Shown here piece by piece: positions 17,945 through 26,649 of a stretch of DNA of 64,000 nt. Each line of letters starts with the position of its first letter. The first letter of the stretch is position 1. The stretch comes from DIGJ01 sp031553075 (lineage in GTDB: Bacteria > Bacillota > Clostridia > Lachnospirales > Lachnospiraceae), in assembly GCA_031553075.1 (NCBI GenBank), contig JAVBLX010000071.1, positions 5,048 to 69,047 of the forward strand. Reading direction: 5' to 3'. Position numbers and translations under genes: made by a program. The notes under the pieces were generated by a model that searched no databases, was not told where the DNA came from, and was given only the letters and a program-made list of their open reading frames with translations.

Positions 17945-18004
17945 AGTATCAACAAGAATAGCATCAATAAGAATGGTATCAATAAGAAGAGTATCAATAA
18001 GAAT
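17945..18004 (+). repeat. 15-bp tandem repeat, four copies, in the dnaK leader
   Basis: Units 17945-17959, 17960-17974, 17975-17989 and 17990-18004 follow AGTATCAATAAGAAT with one to three changes each. The repeat keeps frame with dnaK and would read (S/G)INK(N/K) four times if translated, but a strong SD and ATG downstream make dnaK start at 18059. Confidence 0.85.
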
Positions 18005-18058
18005 ATATCAATTTTTAGGAATAAATCAAACATATATAATTTTAAGGAGGAATCTATT

Positions 18059-19927
18059 ATGGGTAAAATAATTGGAATTGACTTAGGAACAACAAACTCA
18101 TGTGTGGCTGTTATGGAAGGTGGACAGCCGGTTGTAATTTCCAACACAGAAGGAGCCAGAACGACCCCATCTGTTGTTGCTTTCACGAAAAATGGTGAAA
18201 GATTAGTCGGAGAACCAGCAAAGCGTCAGGCAGTAACCAACTCGGATAAAACTATTTCTTCTATAAAGAGACACATGGGAACCGATTACAAAGTAACCAT
18301 TGATGACAAAAAATATTCTCCACAGGAAATTTCTGCAATGACTCTTCAGAAAATGAAGACAGATGCAGAGGCATATCTGGGAGAAAAGGTAACCGAAGCC
18401 GTTATCACCGTACCAGCTTATTTTAACGATGCACAGCGTCAGGCAACGAAGGATGCAGGAAAAATTGCTGGTCTTGATGTAAAGCGTATTATTAATGAGC
18501 CAACCGCAGCAGCTCTTGCGTACGGTCTGGACAATGAACATGAGCAGAAAATCATGGTATATGACCTTGGTGGTGGTACCTTCGACGTTTCCGTAATCGA
18601 AATCGGTGATGGTGTTATCGAAGTATTGGCAACATCAGGAGATAACCGTCTTGGTGGAGACGACTTTGACGATAAGGTTACCAGATATATGATTCAGGAG
18701 TTCAAAAATGCCGAAGGCGTTGATTTATCAACCGATAAGATGGCTCTTCAGAGATTAAAGGAAGCAGCAGAAAAAGCAAAGAAAGAATTATCATCTGCTA
18801 CGACAACCAATATTAATCTTCCTTTCATCACAGCAACAGCGGAAGGTCCAAAGCATTTTGATATGAACCTGACCAGAGCTAAATTTGATGAATTAACCCA
18901 TGATTTAGTAGAAAGAACGGCAACTCCAGTTCTTAACGCTTTAAGAGATGCTGGTATTACTGCATCTGAATTAGGTCAGGTATTGTTGGTTGGTGGTTCT
19001 ACCCGTATTCCAGCCGTTCAGGATAAAGTAAAACAGTTAACTGGAAAAGAACCTTCCAAGAACTTAAACCCAGACGAATGTGTTGCTCTTGGTGCATCGA
19101 TCCAGGGTGGTAAATTAGCTGGTGATGCTGGTGCAGGCGATATCTTATTGCTTGACGTAACCCCACTTTCCCTTTCTATTGAAACCATGGGTGGTGTTGC
19201 AACCAGATTGATTGAAAGAAATACAACCATTCCGACTAAGAAGAGCCAGATTTTCTCCACCGCGGCAGACAATCAGACTGCTGTTGATATTAACGTAGTT
19301 CAGGGTGAGAGACAGTTTGCAAAAGATAATAAATCTCTTGGCCAGTTCCGTTTAGATGGTATTCCACCAGCAAGACGTGGTGTACCTCAGATTGAAGTAA
19401 CCTTTGACATTGATGCCAATGGTATTGTAAATGTATCCGCAAAAGATTTGGGAACTGGAAAAGAACAGCATATTACTATTACAGCAGGCTCCAACATGTC
19501 TGACAGTGATATCGAAAAAGCCGTAAAAGAAGCTGCAGAATTCGAAGCTCAGGATAAGAAGAGAAAAGAAGGAATTGATGCACGTAACGATGCAGATGCC
19601 ATGGTATTCCAGACTGAAAAGGCACTTCAGGAGGTTGGTGATAAATTAGATGCCAATGATAAGGCTGCGGTAGAAGCTGACTTAAACCACTTAAAAGACC
19701 TCTTACAGAAGAGCAATCCAGAAGTTATGTCCGATGGTGAGATTGAAGATATCAAAGCGGCAAATGAGAAATTAATGACTGGTGCACAGGCACTCTTCCA
19801 GAAGATGTATGAGCAGACTCAGGGAGCAGGCGGAGCTGGCCCGGATATGAGCAACATGGGCAATATGGGCAACGATTCTCAAGCTTATGATGGAGATGTA
19901 GTTGACGGAGACTACAGAGAAGTATAA
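18059..19927 (+). CDS. dnaK: Chaperone protein DnaK (Hsp70)
   Basis: Main cellular Hsp70, 622 residues. IGIDLGTTNSCVAV at the N-terminus, INEPTAAALAYG, YDLGGGTFDVSV and VGGSTRIPAVQ in the ATPase domain, the interdomain LLLDVTPLSL, the substrate-binding domain (NTTIPTKKSQIF; RFRLDGIPPARRG is close to the form seen, QFRLDGIPPARRG), the helical lid and a Gly/Met-rich tail. ATG 18059 is chosen for AAGGAGG 9 bases upstream, although the frame is open from 17924. Controlled from the CIRCE promoter with hrcA and grpE. Confidence 0.98.
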   Translation: MGKIIGIDLGTTNSCVAVMEGGQPVVISNTEGARTTPSVVAFTKNGERLVGEPAKRQAVTNSDKTISSIKRHMGTDYKVTIDDKKYSPQEISAMTLQKMKTDAEAYLGEKVTEAVITVPAYFNDAQRQATKDAGKIAGLDVKRIINEPTAAALAYGLDNEHEQKIMVYDLGGGTFDVSVIEIGDGVIEVLATSGDNRLGGDDFDDKVTRYMIQEFKNAEGVDLSTDKMALQRLKEAAEKAKKELSSATTTNINLPFITATAEGPKHFDMNLTRAKFDELTHDLVERTATPVLNALRDAGITASELGQVLLVGGSTRIPAVQDKVKQLTGKEPSKNLNPDECVALGASIQGGKLAGDAGAGDILLLDVTPLSLSIETMGGVATRLIERNTTIPTKKSQIFSTAADNQTAVDINVVQGERQFAKDNKSLGQFRLDGIPPARRGVPQIEVTFDIDANGIVNVSAKDLGTGKEQHITITAGSNMSDSDIEKAVKEAAEFEAQDKKRKEGIDARNDADAMVFQTEKALQEVGDKLDANDKAAVEADLNHLKDLLQKSNPEVMSDGEIEDIKAANEKLMTGAQALFQKMYEQTQGAGGAGPDMSNMGNMGNDSQAYDGDVVDGDYREV

Positions 19928-19942
19928 AATAGCAATGTTGTG

Positions 19943-19992
19943 ACAATTTCCCCCGCTAATAGAAGGCGGGGGAAATTGTGAATTATTTTTTT
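19943..19992 (+). terminator. Strong Rho-independent terminator after dnaK
   Basis: Perfect 14-bp stem ACAATTTCCCCCGC (19943-19956) with GCGGGGGAAATTGT (19966-19979), a 9-base loop and a downstream run of T. It separates dnaJ from hrcA-grpE-dnaK. Confidence 0.93.
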
Positions 19993-20136
19993 ATTCCTGC
20001 TTAGCTCCTGTTTCGTGCTTAGCATATATTGATTAAAGGCTATAAATAAACGGGCTATAACAAACAGGGTAAGTTTGCATATTTGAAAGAAGGCATGCAG
20101 GAGCCGGACGATACAATAGATGGAAAGAGGATAATT

Positions 20137-21354
20137 ATGGCTGAGAGTAAGAGAGATTATTATGAGGTATTAGGTATATCCAAAGGTGCCTCTGATGATG
20201 AGATTAAAAAAGCATATCGTGGGTTGGCGAAGAAATATCATCCTGATGCAAATCCTGGGGATGCCAATGCGGAAAAAATGTTTAAAGAAGCATCCGAGGC
20301 TTATGCTGTATTAAGTGATGCCGACAAGAGACGTCAGTACGACCAGTTTGGGCATGCGGCTTTTGAAGGAGGCGCAGGCGGTGCTGGTGGCTTTGATTTT
20401 TCCGGTATGGATATGGGGGATATTTTCGGGGACATTTTTGGCGATTTATTTGGTGGCGGAAGAAGCCAGAGAGCCAACAATGGACCAATGAAAGGCGCCA
20501 ATCTCCGAACTTCGGTCAGAGTCACTTTCGAGGAAGCTTGTTTTGGCGTAGAAAAAGAATTAGAACTTAATTTAAAGGATGAATGTTCTACCTGCCATGG
20601 GACTGGAGCAAAACCAGGAACTTCACCGGAAACCTGTAGCAAGTGTGGTGGAAAAGGACAGGTGGTATTTACCCAGCAGTCTTTATTTGGGATGGTTCGA
20701 AATGTACAGGCTTGTCCGGACTGCCGTGGTACTGGAAAGATTATAAAGGAAAAATGCCCGGATTGTTATGGCAGTGGTTTTGTGAGCAGCCGTAAAAAGA
20801 TTCAAGTGTCTATTCCGGCTGGAATTGATAATGGACAGAGTGTTCGAATTCGCGAAAAGGGTGAGCCGGGAACCAATGGTGGACCAAGAGGTGATTTGCT
20901 GGTAGAAGTTGTGGTAAGTCGTCATCCTATTTTGCAGCGGCAGGATTATGATATATTCTCGACTGCACCGATTACGTTTGCACAGGCGGCACTTGGTGGT
21001 GAGGTACGGATTACAACGGTTGATGGTGATGTTATGTATACGGTGAAACCAGGGACACAGACAGATACCAAGATAAGACTTCGTGGTAAGGGTGTGCCGA
21101 CCCTTCGGAATAAGGCGGTGCGTGGGGATCATTATGTTACCCTTGTTGTGCAGGTTCCTACGAATTTGACTCGTGAGCAGAAGGATTTGCTGAAAGCTTT
21201 TGATCAGTCGGTGTCTGGGAGGCAAGATAATGGCACAGGCTCTGAGGGAAATGATGAAAGGCGAGACGAAGGAGATGTGAATAATGGGGCTGGAACTGGG
21301 TCTGGAAAAGGGAAGAAGAAGTTTAAGGATAAATTGAATGAGTTTTTTGAATAA
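20137..21354 (+). CDS. dnaJ: Chaperone protein DnaJ (Hsp40)
   Basis: Class A J-protein, 405 residues: J-domain with the intact HPD triad (YHPDANPGD), Gly/Phe-rich linker, four zinc-finger repeats (CSTCHGTGA, CSKCGGKGQ, CPDCRGTGK, CPDCYGSGF), two beta substrate domains and a Gly/Lys-rich tail. Stimulates DnaK ATPase and delivers clients. ATG 20137 is chosen for GGAAAGAGG 6 bases upstream; the open frame to 20083 lacks this. The C-terminal tail is low in complexity (repeated Gly, Asn, Lys). The contrast with the HPD-less J-protein at 4692 is useful. Confidence 0.97.
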   Translation: MAESKRDYYEVLGISKGASDDEIKKAYRGLAKKYHPDANPGDANAEKMFKEASEAYAVLSDADKRRQYDQFGHAAFEGGAGGAGGFDFSGMDMGDIFGDIFGDLFGGGRSQRANNGPMKGANLRTSVRVTFEEACFGVEKELELNLKDECSTCHGTGAKPGTSPETCSKCGGKGQVVFTQQSLFGMVRNVQACPDCRGTGKIIKEKCPDCYGSGFVSSRKKIQVSIPAGIDNGQSVRIREKGEPGTNGGPRGDLLVEVVVSRHPILQRQDYDIFSTAPITFAQAALGGEVRITTVDGDVMYTVKPGTQTDTKIRLRGKGVPTLRNKAVRGDHYVTLVVQVPTNLTREQKDLLKAFDQSVSGRQDNGTGSEGNDERRDEGDVNNGAGTGSGKGKKKFKDKLNEFFE

Positions 21355-21360
21355 AGGAAT

Positions 21361-21465
21361 GAGTTTGGTGGATGGAATCTGGATGCTGAATGAATGAGTT
21401 TGGTGGATGGAATCCGGACGCTGAATGAATGAGTTTGGTGGATGGAATCCGGACGCCGAATGAAG
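21361..21465 (+). repeat. 35-bp tandem direct repeat, three copies
   Basis: Units start at 21361, 21396 and 21431, each beginning GAGTTTGGTGGATGGAATC, with three or fewer changes per unit. They begin 7 bases after the dnaJ stop. The third unit runs into the long palindrome. Confidence 0.9.
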
Positions 21466-21727
21466 CACGCCCTGAGTTGGGTGACCGCTGTGTTGGGAAA
21501 ATGCCTTCGACTTCGCAGGCTAAGAACTCGTAAATCAAATCGTGTGTGTGTTGGGGCCCGGCCGGGTCGCTCGATACGGGGAATCCGTTCCCCGCTCTCA
21601 CTAAATCCGACGTCCTGTCGGATTTCCCCTGGGGGTTGAGGATTTGATTAACGAGTTCTAAGCCTGCTACGTAGACGGCATTTTCCCAACACAGCGGTCA
21701 CCCAACTCAGGGCGTGCTTCATTCGGC
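21455..21727. repeat. 273-bp near-perfect palindrome with structured loop
   Basis: Two 87-bp arms (21455-21541 and 21641-21727) are inverted copies with 81 of 87 positions matching and no gap. The mismatches cluster in one 9-base stretch (21504-21512 region). The 99-base loop holds three further palindromes: CCCGGCCGGG (21557-21566), CGGGGAA-tccg-TTCCCCG (21577-21594) and AAATCCGAC-gtcct-GTCGGATTT (21603-21625). No coding potential is apparent. It could be a MITE-like element, a structured RNA or a genome-wide intergenic repeat. GC content looks higher than the surroundings. Confidence 0.85.
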
Positions 21728-21904
21728 TGGTGTTTTCAAGTTATAGTTGGATTTGGCGTATTGCGTAATAGTATGTAGTTAACTTAATTGTTGTAAATTG
21801 GAATATTTGGTTTTTTGAAAATTTTTATACAGAATCAGGATAAAATGAATGGAAAGAATCTTGGTTGTGATATATACTTATTAATTAAGAGGCGTAATTA
21901 AGTG

Positions 21905-22092
21905 CTTAGTTTGGAAGCTTAATTCAGAGTTTAATTCAGAGTTTAATTCAGAAGCTTAATTCAGAGGTTAATTCAGAAGGTTAGTTCAGAAGCTTAGTTT
22001 GGAAGGTTAGTTCAGAAGGTTAGTTCAGAAGGTTAATTCAGAAGGTTAATTCGGCAACTTAGTTTGGAGTTTAATTTAGGTGTTTAGTTAGG
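21905..22092 (+). repeat. Degenerate 11-13-nt tandem array before prmA
   Basis: About 15 units of the form TTAATTCAGAAGG (variants TTAGTTCAGAAGG, TTAGTTTGGAAGC, TTAATTCAGAGT) fill most of the gap before prmA. There are stops in the frames checked, so it is not coding. The stretch 21728-21904 between palindrome and array is AT-rich and I see nothing else there. Confidence 0.85.
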
Positions 22093-22124
22093 ATGATGTT
22101 TGGTAGGAAAGTGAGGTAGATTTT

Positions 22125-23081
22125 ATGAAATGGATGAAGGTTTCTTTGGAAACGACTACGGATGCTGTGGATTTTATTAGTAATTTATTTGATGAATGTG
22201 GATTGGAAGGAATTCAGATTGAGGACAAAATTCCTCTTAGTGAAGAGGACAAGCAGGCTATGTTTATTGATATTTTACCGGAGCTGGAGCCGGATGATGG
22301 TGTGGCTGTGGTGAGCTCTTATGTTGAGCCGGAAAGGGATATGGTGGCTCTTGTTGAGGAGTTGAAGGAAGGTCTTTTGGAAATCTCTTCTTATGTTGAT
22401 ATTGGGAAGGGGGAGATTCTGGTCTCTGAGACGGATGATCAAGATTGGATTAATAACTGGAAGGAGTTTTTTAAGCCGTTTCGTGTTGCGGAGGATATTG
22501 TGATTAAGCCTACTTGGGAGCCTTTGGATGAGGTGAAAGAGGGGGATATCGTAATTGAAATTGATCCGGGGACTGCTTTTGGAACGGGAGCTCATGAAAC
22601 GACTCAGCTTTGTATTCAGGGTCTTCGAAAATATATTACGAAGGAAACAAAATTATTGGATGTTGGGTGTGGTAGTGGAATTTTGTCCATTATTGGAGTA
22701 AAGCTGGGAGCAAAGCAGGCGATGGGGACGGATATTGATCCGGCTGCGCTTACGGCTACTTATGAGAATATTGAGGTGAATGGCATTTCAGGAGAGCAGT
22801 TTCATGCTTATGCCGGGAATATTATTGAGGATCAGGTGCTTCAGGAAATGGTTGGACTGAAGAAATATGATATTGTTGTGGCTAATATTCTGGCTGATGT
22901 AATTATACCTCTTTCCGGAATGGTGGGAAGGCATATGAAGCCGGATGGTTTATTTATCTCTTCTGGGATTATTAATACGATGAGGGATAAGGTAGTGGCG
23001 GCTTTAGAGGAAAATGAGTTTGAGATTGTTGAAGAAAATACAATGAAAGACTGGGTATCTTTTGTGGCAAAGAAAAAATAA
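22125..23081 (+). CDS. prmA: Ribosomal protein L11 methyltransferase
   Basis: SAM-dependent methyltransferase that trimethylates ribosomal protein L11. N-terminal substrate-recognition domain (MKWMKVSLETTTDAVDFISN), a linker with WINNWKEFFKPFRV, then the Rossmann fold with LLDVGCGSGILSI (residues ~178-190), GTDIDPAAL and the NILADVI motif. Its 318 residues are full length. Follows dnaJ, as in many Firmicutes (dnaJ-prmA-rsmE), but here the spacer is 770 bases of repeats. Confidence 0.95.
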   Translation: MKWMKVSLETTTDAVDFISNLFDECGLEGIQIEDKIPLSEEDKQAMFIDILPELEPDDGVAVVSSYVEPERDMVALVEELKEGLLEISSYVDIGKGEILVSETDDQDWINNWKEFFKPFRVAEDIVIKPTWEPLDEVKEGDIVIEIDPGTAFGTGAHETTQLCIQGLRKYITKETKLLDVGCGSGILSIIGVKLGAKQAMGTDIDPAALTATYENIEVNGISGEQFHAYAGNIIEDQVLQEMVGLKKYDIVVANILADVIIPLSGMVGRHMKPDGLFISSGIINTMRDKVVAALEENEFEIVEENTMKDWVSFVAKKK

Positions 23082-23082
23082 A

Positions 23083-23213
23083 AGTTGTAATTCAGAAAAA
23101 AGTGTAATCTGAAAAAAGTATAATCAGAAAAAAGTGTAATCTGGAAAAAATTGAAGAAAATATAAGCCGTGATTGAGAATAATAAAATATAAGCTGTGAT
23201 TGAGAAATAATAA
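23083..23213 (+). repeat. Two local tandem repeats in the prmA-rsmE spacer
   Basis: First a 16-17-nt repeat (GTGTAATCTGAAAAAA and variants, four copies, 23083-23150), then a ~27-nt repeat (two copies, each with TATAAGCYGTGATTGAGA, 23160-23213). The spacer is otherwise AT-rich. Confidence 0.8.
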
Positions 23214-23216
23214 AAT

Positions 23217-23245
23217 TTGACTTTTTTAAGAATCAATGATATGAT
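23217..23245 (+). promoter_or_regulatory. Sigma-A promoter of rsmE
   Basis: TTGACT (23217-23222), 17-base spacer, TATGAT (23240-23245), 33 bases before the rsmE ATG. It implies rsmE and the desulfurase gene have their own promoter. Confidence 0.75.
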
Positions 23246-23277
23246 TGCAGTTGTTTTTATAGAACGTGAGGGTTATC

Positions 23278-24081
23278 ATGCATTGTTTTTATATTGAAAA
23301 GGAACAGATTTGTGGTGATTGCATTGAGGTGATTGGAGAAGATGTAAACCACATTAAAAATGTTCTGCGAAGGACTGTGGGAGACGAGATTACCTTGTGT
23401 GACGGAAATGGTTTTTTCTACAAGTGTAGCATCTGTGAGCTTTCCAATCAGGGGATAAAAACGAAGATTCTGGAGCAAAAAGAGGCAACAACGGAGCTGC
23501 CAGGAAGAGTTTATTTATTTCAGGGCTTGCCGAAAAAGGATAAAATGGAATTGATTATTCAAAAGGCAGTGGAGCTGGGGGTCTATGAAGTGATTCCGGT
23601 ATCTACTAAGTTTTGTGTGGCAAAAATCGAAGATGATAAGAAAGAAAAAAAGAAAAAGGAACGCTGGCAGACGATTAGTATGACGGCAGCCAAGCAGTCG
23701 GGACGAGGAATGATTCCTTCCATTCATTCATTGATATCTTTTAAAGAGGCGATAGCCATAATGAAAGAGTTGGATGTAGGCTTGATGCCATACGAAAACG
23801 CAAAAGGAATGATTGAGTCAAAAAAGCAGGTGGAAGAAGCGGCAAAACAAAAATCAATCGGGATTATTATTGGTCCAGAGGGCGGATTTTCGGAGGAAGA
23901 GGTAGCGTTTGCAAGGGAAGCTGGCATTAAGCCGGTTACTCTTGGAAGTCGGATTCTTCGGACAGAAACAGCGGGATTTACCATGCTGTCTCTTTTAATG
24001 TTTGAGATGGAAGCCATTGGTGAAGATACAAAAGAATCAAATATGGAAGCCATTGGTGATGATATAGAAGGGTTTAATTAG
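23278..24081 (+). CDS. rsmE: 16S rRNA m3U1498 methyltransferase RsmE
   Basis: SPOUT-fold methyltransferase that modifies U1498 of 16S rRNA. Seen: N-terminal PUA-like part (MHCFYIEKEQ, HIKNVLRRTVGDE), the Lys-rich KKDKMELIIQKAVELGV block, and the knot region IGPEGGFSEEEV with LGSRILRTETA, typical of RsmE. ATG 23278 has GAGGG 5 bases upstream; GTG 23266 is a weaker alternative. The C-terminus carries a 12-residue tandem duplication (MEAIGEDTKESN, then MEAIGDDIEGFN) absent from the core fold. The stop is 2 bases before the next ATG. Confidence 0.95.
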   Translation: MHCFYIEKEQICGDCIEVIGEDVNHIKNVLRRTVGDEITLCDGNGFFYKCSICELSNQGIKTKILEQKEATTELPGRVYLFQGLPKKDKMELIIQKAVELGVYEVIPVSTKFCVAKIEDDKKEKKKKERWQTISMTAAKQSGRGMIPSIHSLISFKEAIAIMKELDVGLMPYENAKGMIESKKQVEEAAKQKSIGIIIGPEGGFSEEEVAFAREAGIKPVTLGSRILRTETAGFTMLSLLMFEMEAIGEDTKESNMEAIGDDIEGFN

Positions 24082-24083
24082 GA

Positions 24084-25253
24084 ATGGAATTAAGAGCATA
24101 TCTGGATAATAGTGCAACAACAAAACCTTTTGCAGGTGTGAGAGAAATCATGATGAGAACCCTGGAAGAGGATTATGGAAATCCTTCTTCCCTTCATACA
24201 AAAGGTATGGAAGCAGAACGTTATATAAAGGAAGCCAGAGGGGTGGTTGCAGCCAGTTTAAAGGCAGAGGAAAAAGAAATTGTTTTTACATCTGGCGGCA
24301 CGGAGTCCAATAATATGGCAATTATTGGTGCTGCCATGGCAAATCAGCGGGCAGGAAAGCATATTATTACAACCCGGATTGAGCATCCATCGGTGTATAA
24401 TCCCCTTGTTTTTTTAGAAGAAATGGGATTTGAAGTGACGTATCTGGATGTGGATCATAATGGGCAAATAGCATTAGACCAGCTAAAAGCTGTCCTTCGT
24501 GAAGATACCATATTGGTATCGGTTATTTATGTAAATAATGAGATTGGATCGGTAGAAAATATTGAGGAAATCTCAAAAATAATCAAAGAGAAAAATATAA
24601 AAACACTTTTTCATGTAGATGCCATTCAGGCCTATGGAAAATTTCGAATGGTTCCTAAAAGAATGGGAATTGATTTGCTTTCGGTAAGTGCCCATAAGTT
24701 TCACGGACCAAAGGGAGTTGGTTTTCTCTATATAAAAGACAAGGTGAAAATAAAACCAATTATTTTTGGTGGGGACCAACAAAAAGGGATGCGTTCTGGA
24801 ACCGAAAACGTACCGGGGATTGCAGGTCTTTCTGTAGCGGTCAAGGAAATTTATCAGGGGCACGAAGAAAAGAAGGAAAAGCTTTATCAGTTAAAAGAGT
24901 ATTTTATAGAACAGGTACAACGGCTGGAGGGTGTAACCGTAAATGGCGTAAATGAATTGTCTCTTCGCCAGACAGCACCACATATTGTGAGTGTGAGTTT
25001 TAGTGGAATCCGTAGTGAGGTACTTCTTCATGCACTGGCTGAAAAGGGCGTTTGTGTATCGGCAGGCTCTGCCTGTGCGTCCAACCACCCTCAAATCAGT
25101 GGGACATTGAAGGCGATTGGAGTAAAAAAAGAATTACTGGACAGTACCCTTCGATTTAGTTTTTCAATCTTTACGACTCGGGAAGAACTAGATGTGGCAT
25201 TAGAAGGATTAAATGAACTACTGCCCAAGTTGCGGCTGTTTACACGTCATTAA
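24084..25253 (+). CDS. Cysteine desulfurase (NifS/IscS type)
   Basis: PLP enzyme that takes sulfur from cysteine to a protein persulfide. N-terminal YLDNSATTKP, the PLP-binding lysine in SVSAHKFHGPKGVGF, GTESNNMAI, and the catalytic Cys loop AGSACAS near residue 330. Its 389 residues are normal. It overlaps nothing but starts 2 bases after rsmE. The next gene, thiI, uses its persulfide, so this is most likely the sulfur donor for tRNA thiolation rather than a general Fe-S factor. Confidence 0.92.
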   Translation: MELRAYLDNSATTKPFAGVREIMMRTLEEDYGNPSSLHTKGMEAERYIKEARGVVAASLKAEEKEIVFTSGGTESNNMAIIGAAMANQRAGKHIITTRIEHPSVYNPLVFLEEMGFEVTYLDVDHNGQIALDQLKAVLREDTILVSVIYVNNEIGSVENIEEISKIIKEKNIKTLFHVDAIQAYGKFRMVPKRMGIDLLSVSAHKFHGPKGVGFLYIKDKVKIKPIIFGGDQQKGMRSGTENVPGIAGLSVAVKEIYQGHEEKKEKLYQLKEYFIEQVQRLEGVTVNGVNELSLRQTAPHIVSVSFSGIRSEVLLHALAEKGVCVSAGSACASNHPQISGTLKAIGVKKELLDSTLRFSFSIFTTREELDVALEGLNELLPKLRLFTRH

Positions 25254-25441
25254 GCTTGTTTGAAGGTACTCCACTTATCAGAGATAATATTTAAAGGTGT
25301 TAAAACGATGTTCAAAGGTGTTTCAAATATATTCAAATATGTTAATGCATCATTAACCAGATTCAGAGATGTTCATGGTATTTTGTCATGTTCAACATAA
25401 GAATAAAGGTCTAGTTATTCTTCGATGTACTAGTAGTGGAA

Positions 25442-25466
25442 GCGTGCATAAGCGCGCAGATGGGAG
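25442..25466 (+). promoter_or_regulatory. Hairpin-SD leader module before thiI
   Basis: GCGTGC (25442-25447), loop ATAA, GCGCGC (25452-25457), followed at once by AGATGGGAG (25458-25466) and ATG at 25474. The gap 25254-25441 has no other gene; it holds short TTCAAAGGTGTT-like repeats. Confidence 0.7.
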
Positions 25467-25473
25467 TCAAAAT

Positions 25474-26649
25474 ATGTTTAAAGCTTTTTTAATTAAGTAT
25501 GCAGAGATTGGAATCAAAGGGAAAAACCGATATATTTTTGAGAATGCCCTGCGGGATCAAATAAAATATGCATTGAAAGAAGTTGAGGGAGACTTTTATG
25601 TTTCCAAGGAGCAGGGAAGGATTTATGTAGAAGCTTTGTCGGATTTTGATTATGATGAGACCATTGATGCGTTGCAGCGCGTGTTTGGAATTGCGGCTAT
25701 TTGTCCAACTGTGGTAGTGGATAGCTGTGATTGGGATGTTCTCACCAAAGCTGGTGGTGATTATGTAGAAAAAGTCTATGGTGATAAGGAAATGACCTTT
25801 AAAGTAATGGCAAAACGAGGAGATAAAAACTATCCGATGACATCTCCGGAGGTCTGCATAGAAATGGGGTCGTATCTTTTAGATCGTTTCAATCATCTGA
25901 AAGTGGATGTTCATACTCCTGAGGTTTTTATTAATGTGGAGGTTCGCCAAAAAGGATATATTTATTCCAATAGCATAAAAGGACCAGGTGGAATGCCAGT
26001 TGGCACCAACGGCAAGGCAATGCTTTTATTGTCAGGTGGAATTGACAGCCCTGTCGCCGGATATATGATTGCGAAAAGAGGGGTTAAGCTGGAAGCAACC
26101 TATTTTCATGCTCCTCCATATACCAGTGAACGGGCAAAAGAGAAGGTAGTGGATTTGGCTCGGCTGGTAGCCAGATATTCTGGCCCAATTAAGCTTCATG
26201 TTGTTAATTTTACCGATATACAGCTCTATATTTATGAGAAATGTCCTCACGATGAGTTAACCATTATCATGAGAAGATACATGATGCGTATTGCAGAGAA
26301 AATAGCAGCAGAAAATAACTGCCTGGGACTTATTACAGGTGAAAGTATTGGTCAGGTTGCCAGTCAAACGATGCAAAGCTTAGCCGCAACCAATGATGTA
26401 TGTACCATGCCGGTCTATCGCCCGGTAATTGGTTTTGATAAGCAAGATATTGTAGATATCGCAGAAAAGATTAATACCTATGAAACGTCTATTTTGCCTT
26501 TTGAAGACTGCTGTACAATTTTTGTGGCAAAACATCCGGTTACCAAGCCAAACGTGAAGGTAATTCGTTGTTCTGAGCAGAACCTGGAAGAAAAAATTGA
26601 TGAATTATTAGAGGCTGCTTATAATACGATAGAAACTATTATGGTTTAA
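25474..26649 (+). CDS. thiI: tRNA 4-thiouridine synthase ThiI
   Basis: Adenylates U8 of tRNA and adds sulfur (also used in thiamine thiazole synthesis). NFLD-like start (FKAFLIKYAEIGIKGKNRYI), THUMP domain (residues ~60-165), PP-loop LLSGGIDSPVAGYM at ~180, and a C-terminal region without a rhodanese domain, as in Bacillus-type ThiI (391 residues). ATG 25474 is chosen because GGGAG lies 8 bases upstream; the longer frame from 25369 lacks an SD and is not family-like. The last codons (YNTIETIMV) are the first copy of a DNA repeat that continues past the stop. Confidence 0.95.
   Translation: MFKAFLIKYAEIGIKGKNRYIFENALRDQIKYALKEVEGDFYVSKEQGRIYVEALSDFDYDETIDALQRVFGIAAICPTVVVDSCDWDVLTKAGGDYVEKVYGDKEMTFKVMAKRGDKNYPMTSPEVCIEMGSYLLDRFNHLKVDVHTPEVFINVEVRQKGYIYSNSIKGPGGMPVGTNGKAMLLLSGGIDSPVAGYMIAKRGVKLEATYFHAPPYTSERAKEKVVDLARLVARYSGPIKLHVVNFTDIQLYIYEKCPHDELTIIMRRYMMRIAEKIAAENNCLGLITGESIGQVASQTMQSLAATNDVCTMPVYRPVIGFDKQDIVDIAEKINTYETSILPFEDCCTIFVAKHPVTKPNVKVIRCSEQNLEEKIDELLEAAYNTIETIMV

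Noticed and set aside
17924..18058. N-terminal extension of DnaK containing the SINKN repeats
   Set aside because: A perfect AAGGAGG and ATG at 18059 match the universal DnaK start; the upstream start has no SD. Kept only as a repeat.
20683..21468. Minus-strand ORF of 261 codons opposite dnaJ and the 35-bp repeats
   Set aside because: Complete shadow of dnaJ plus repeat translation; composition is unlike a protein.
21361..21727. CRISPR array
   Set aside because: The 35-bp repeats are directly adjacent with no spacers, and there are no cas genes.
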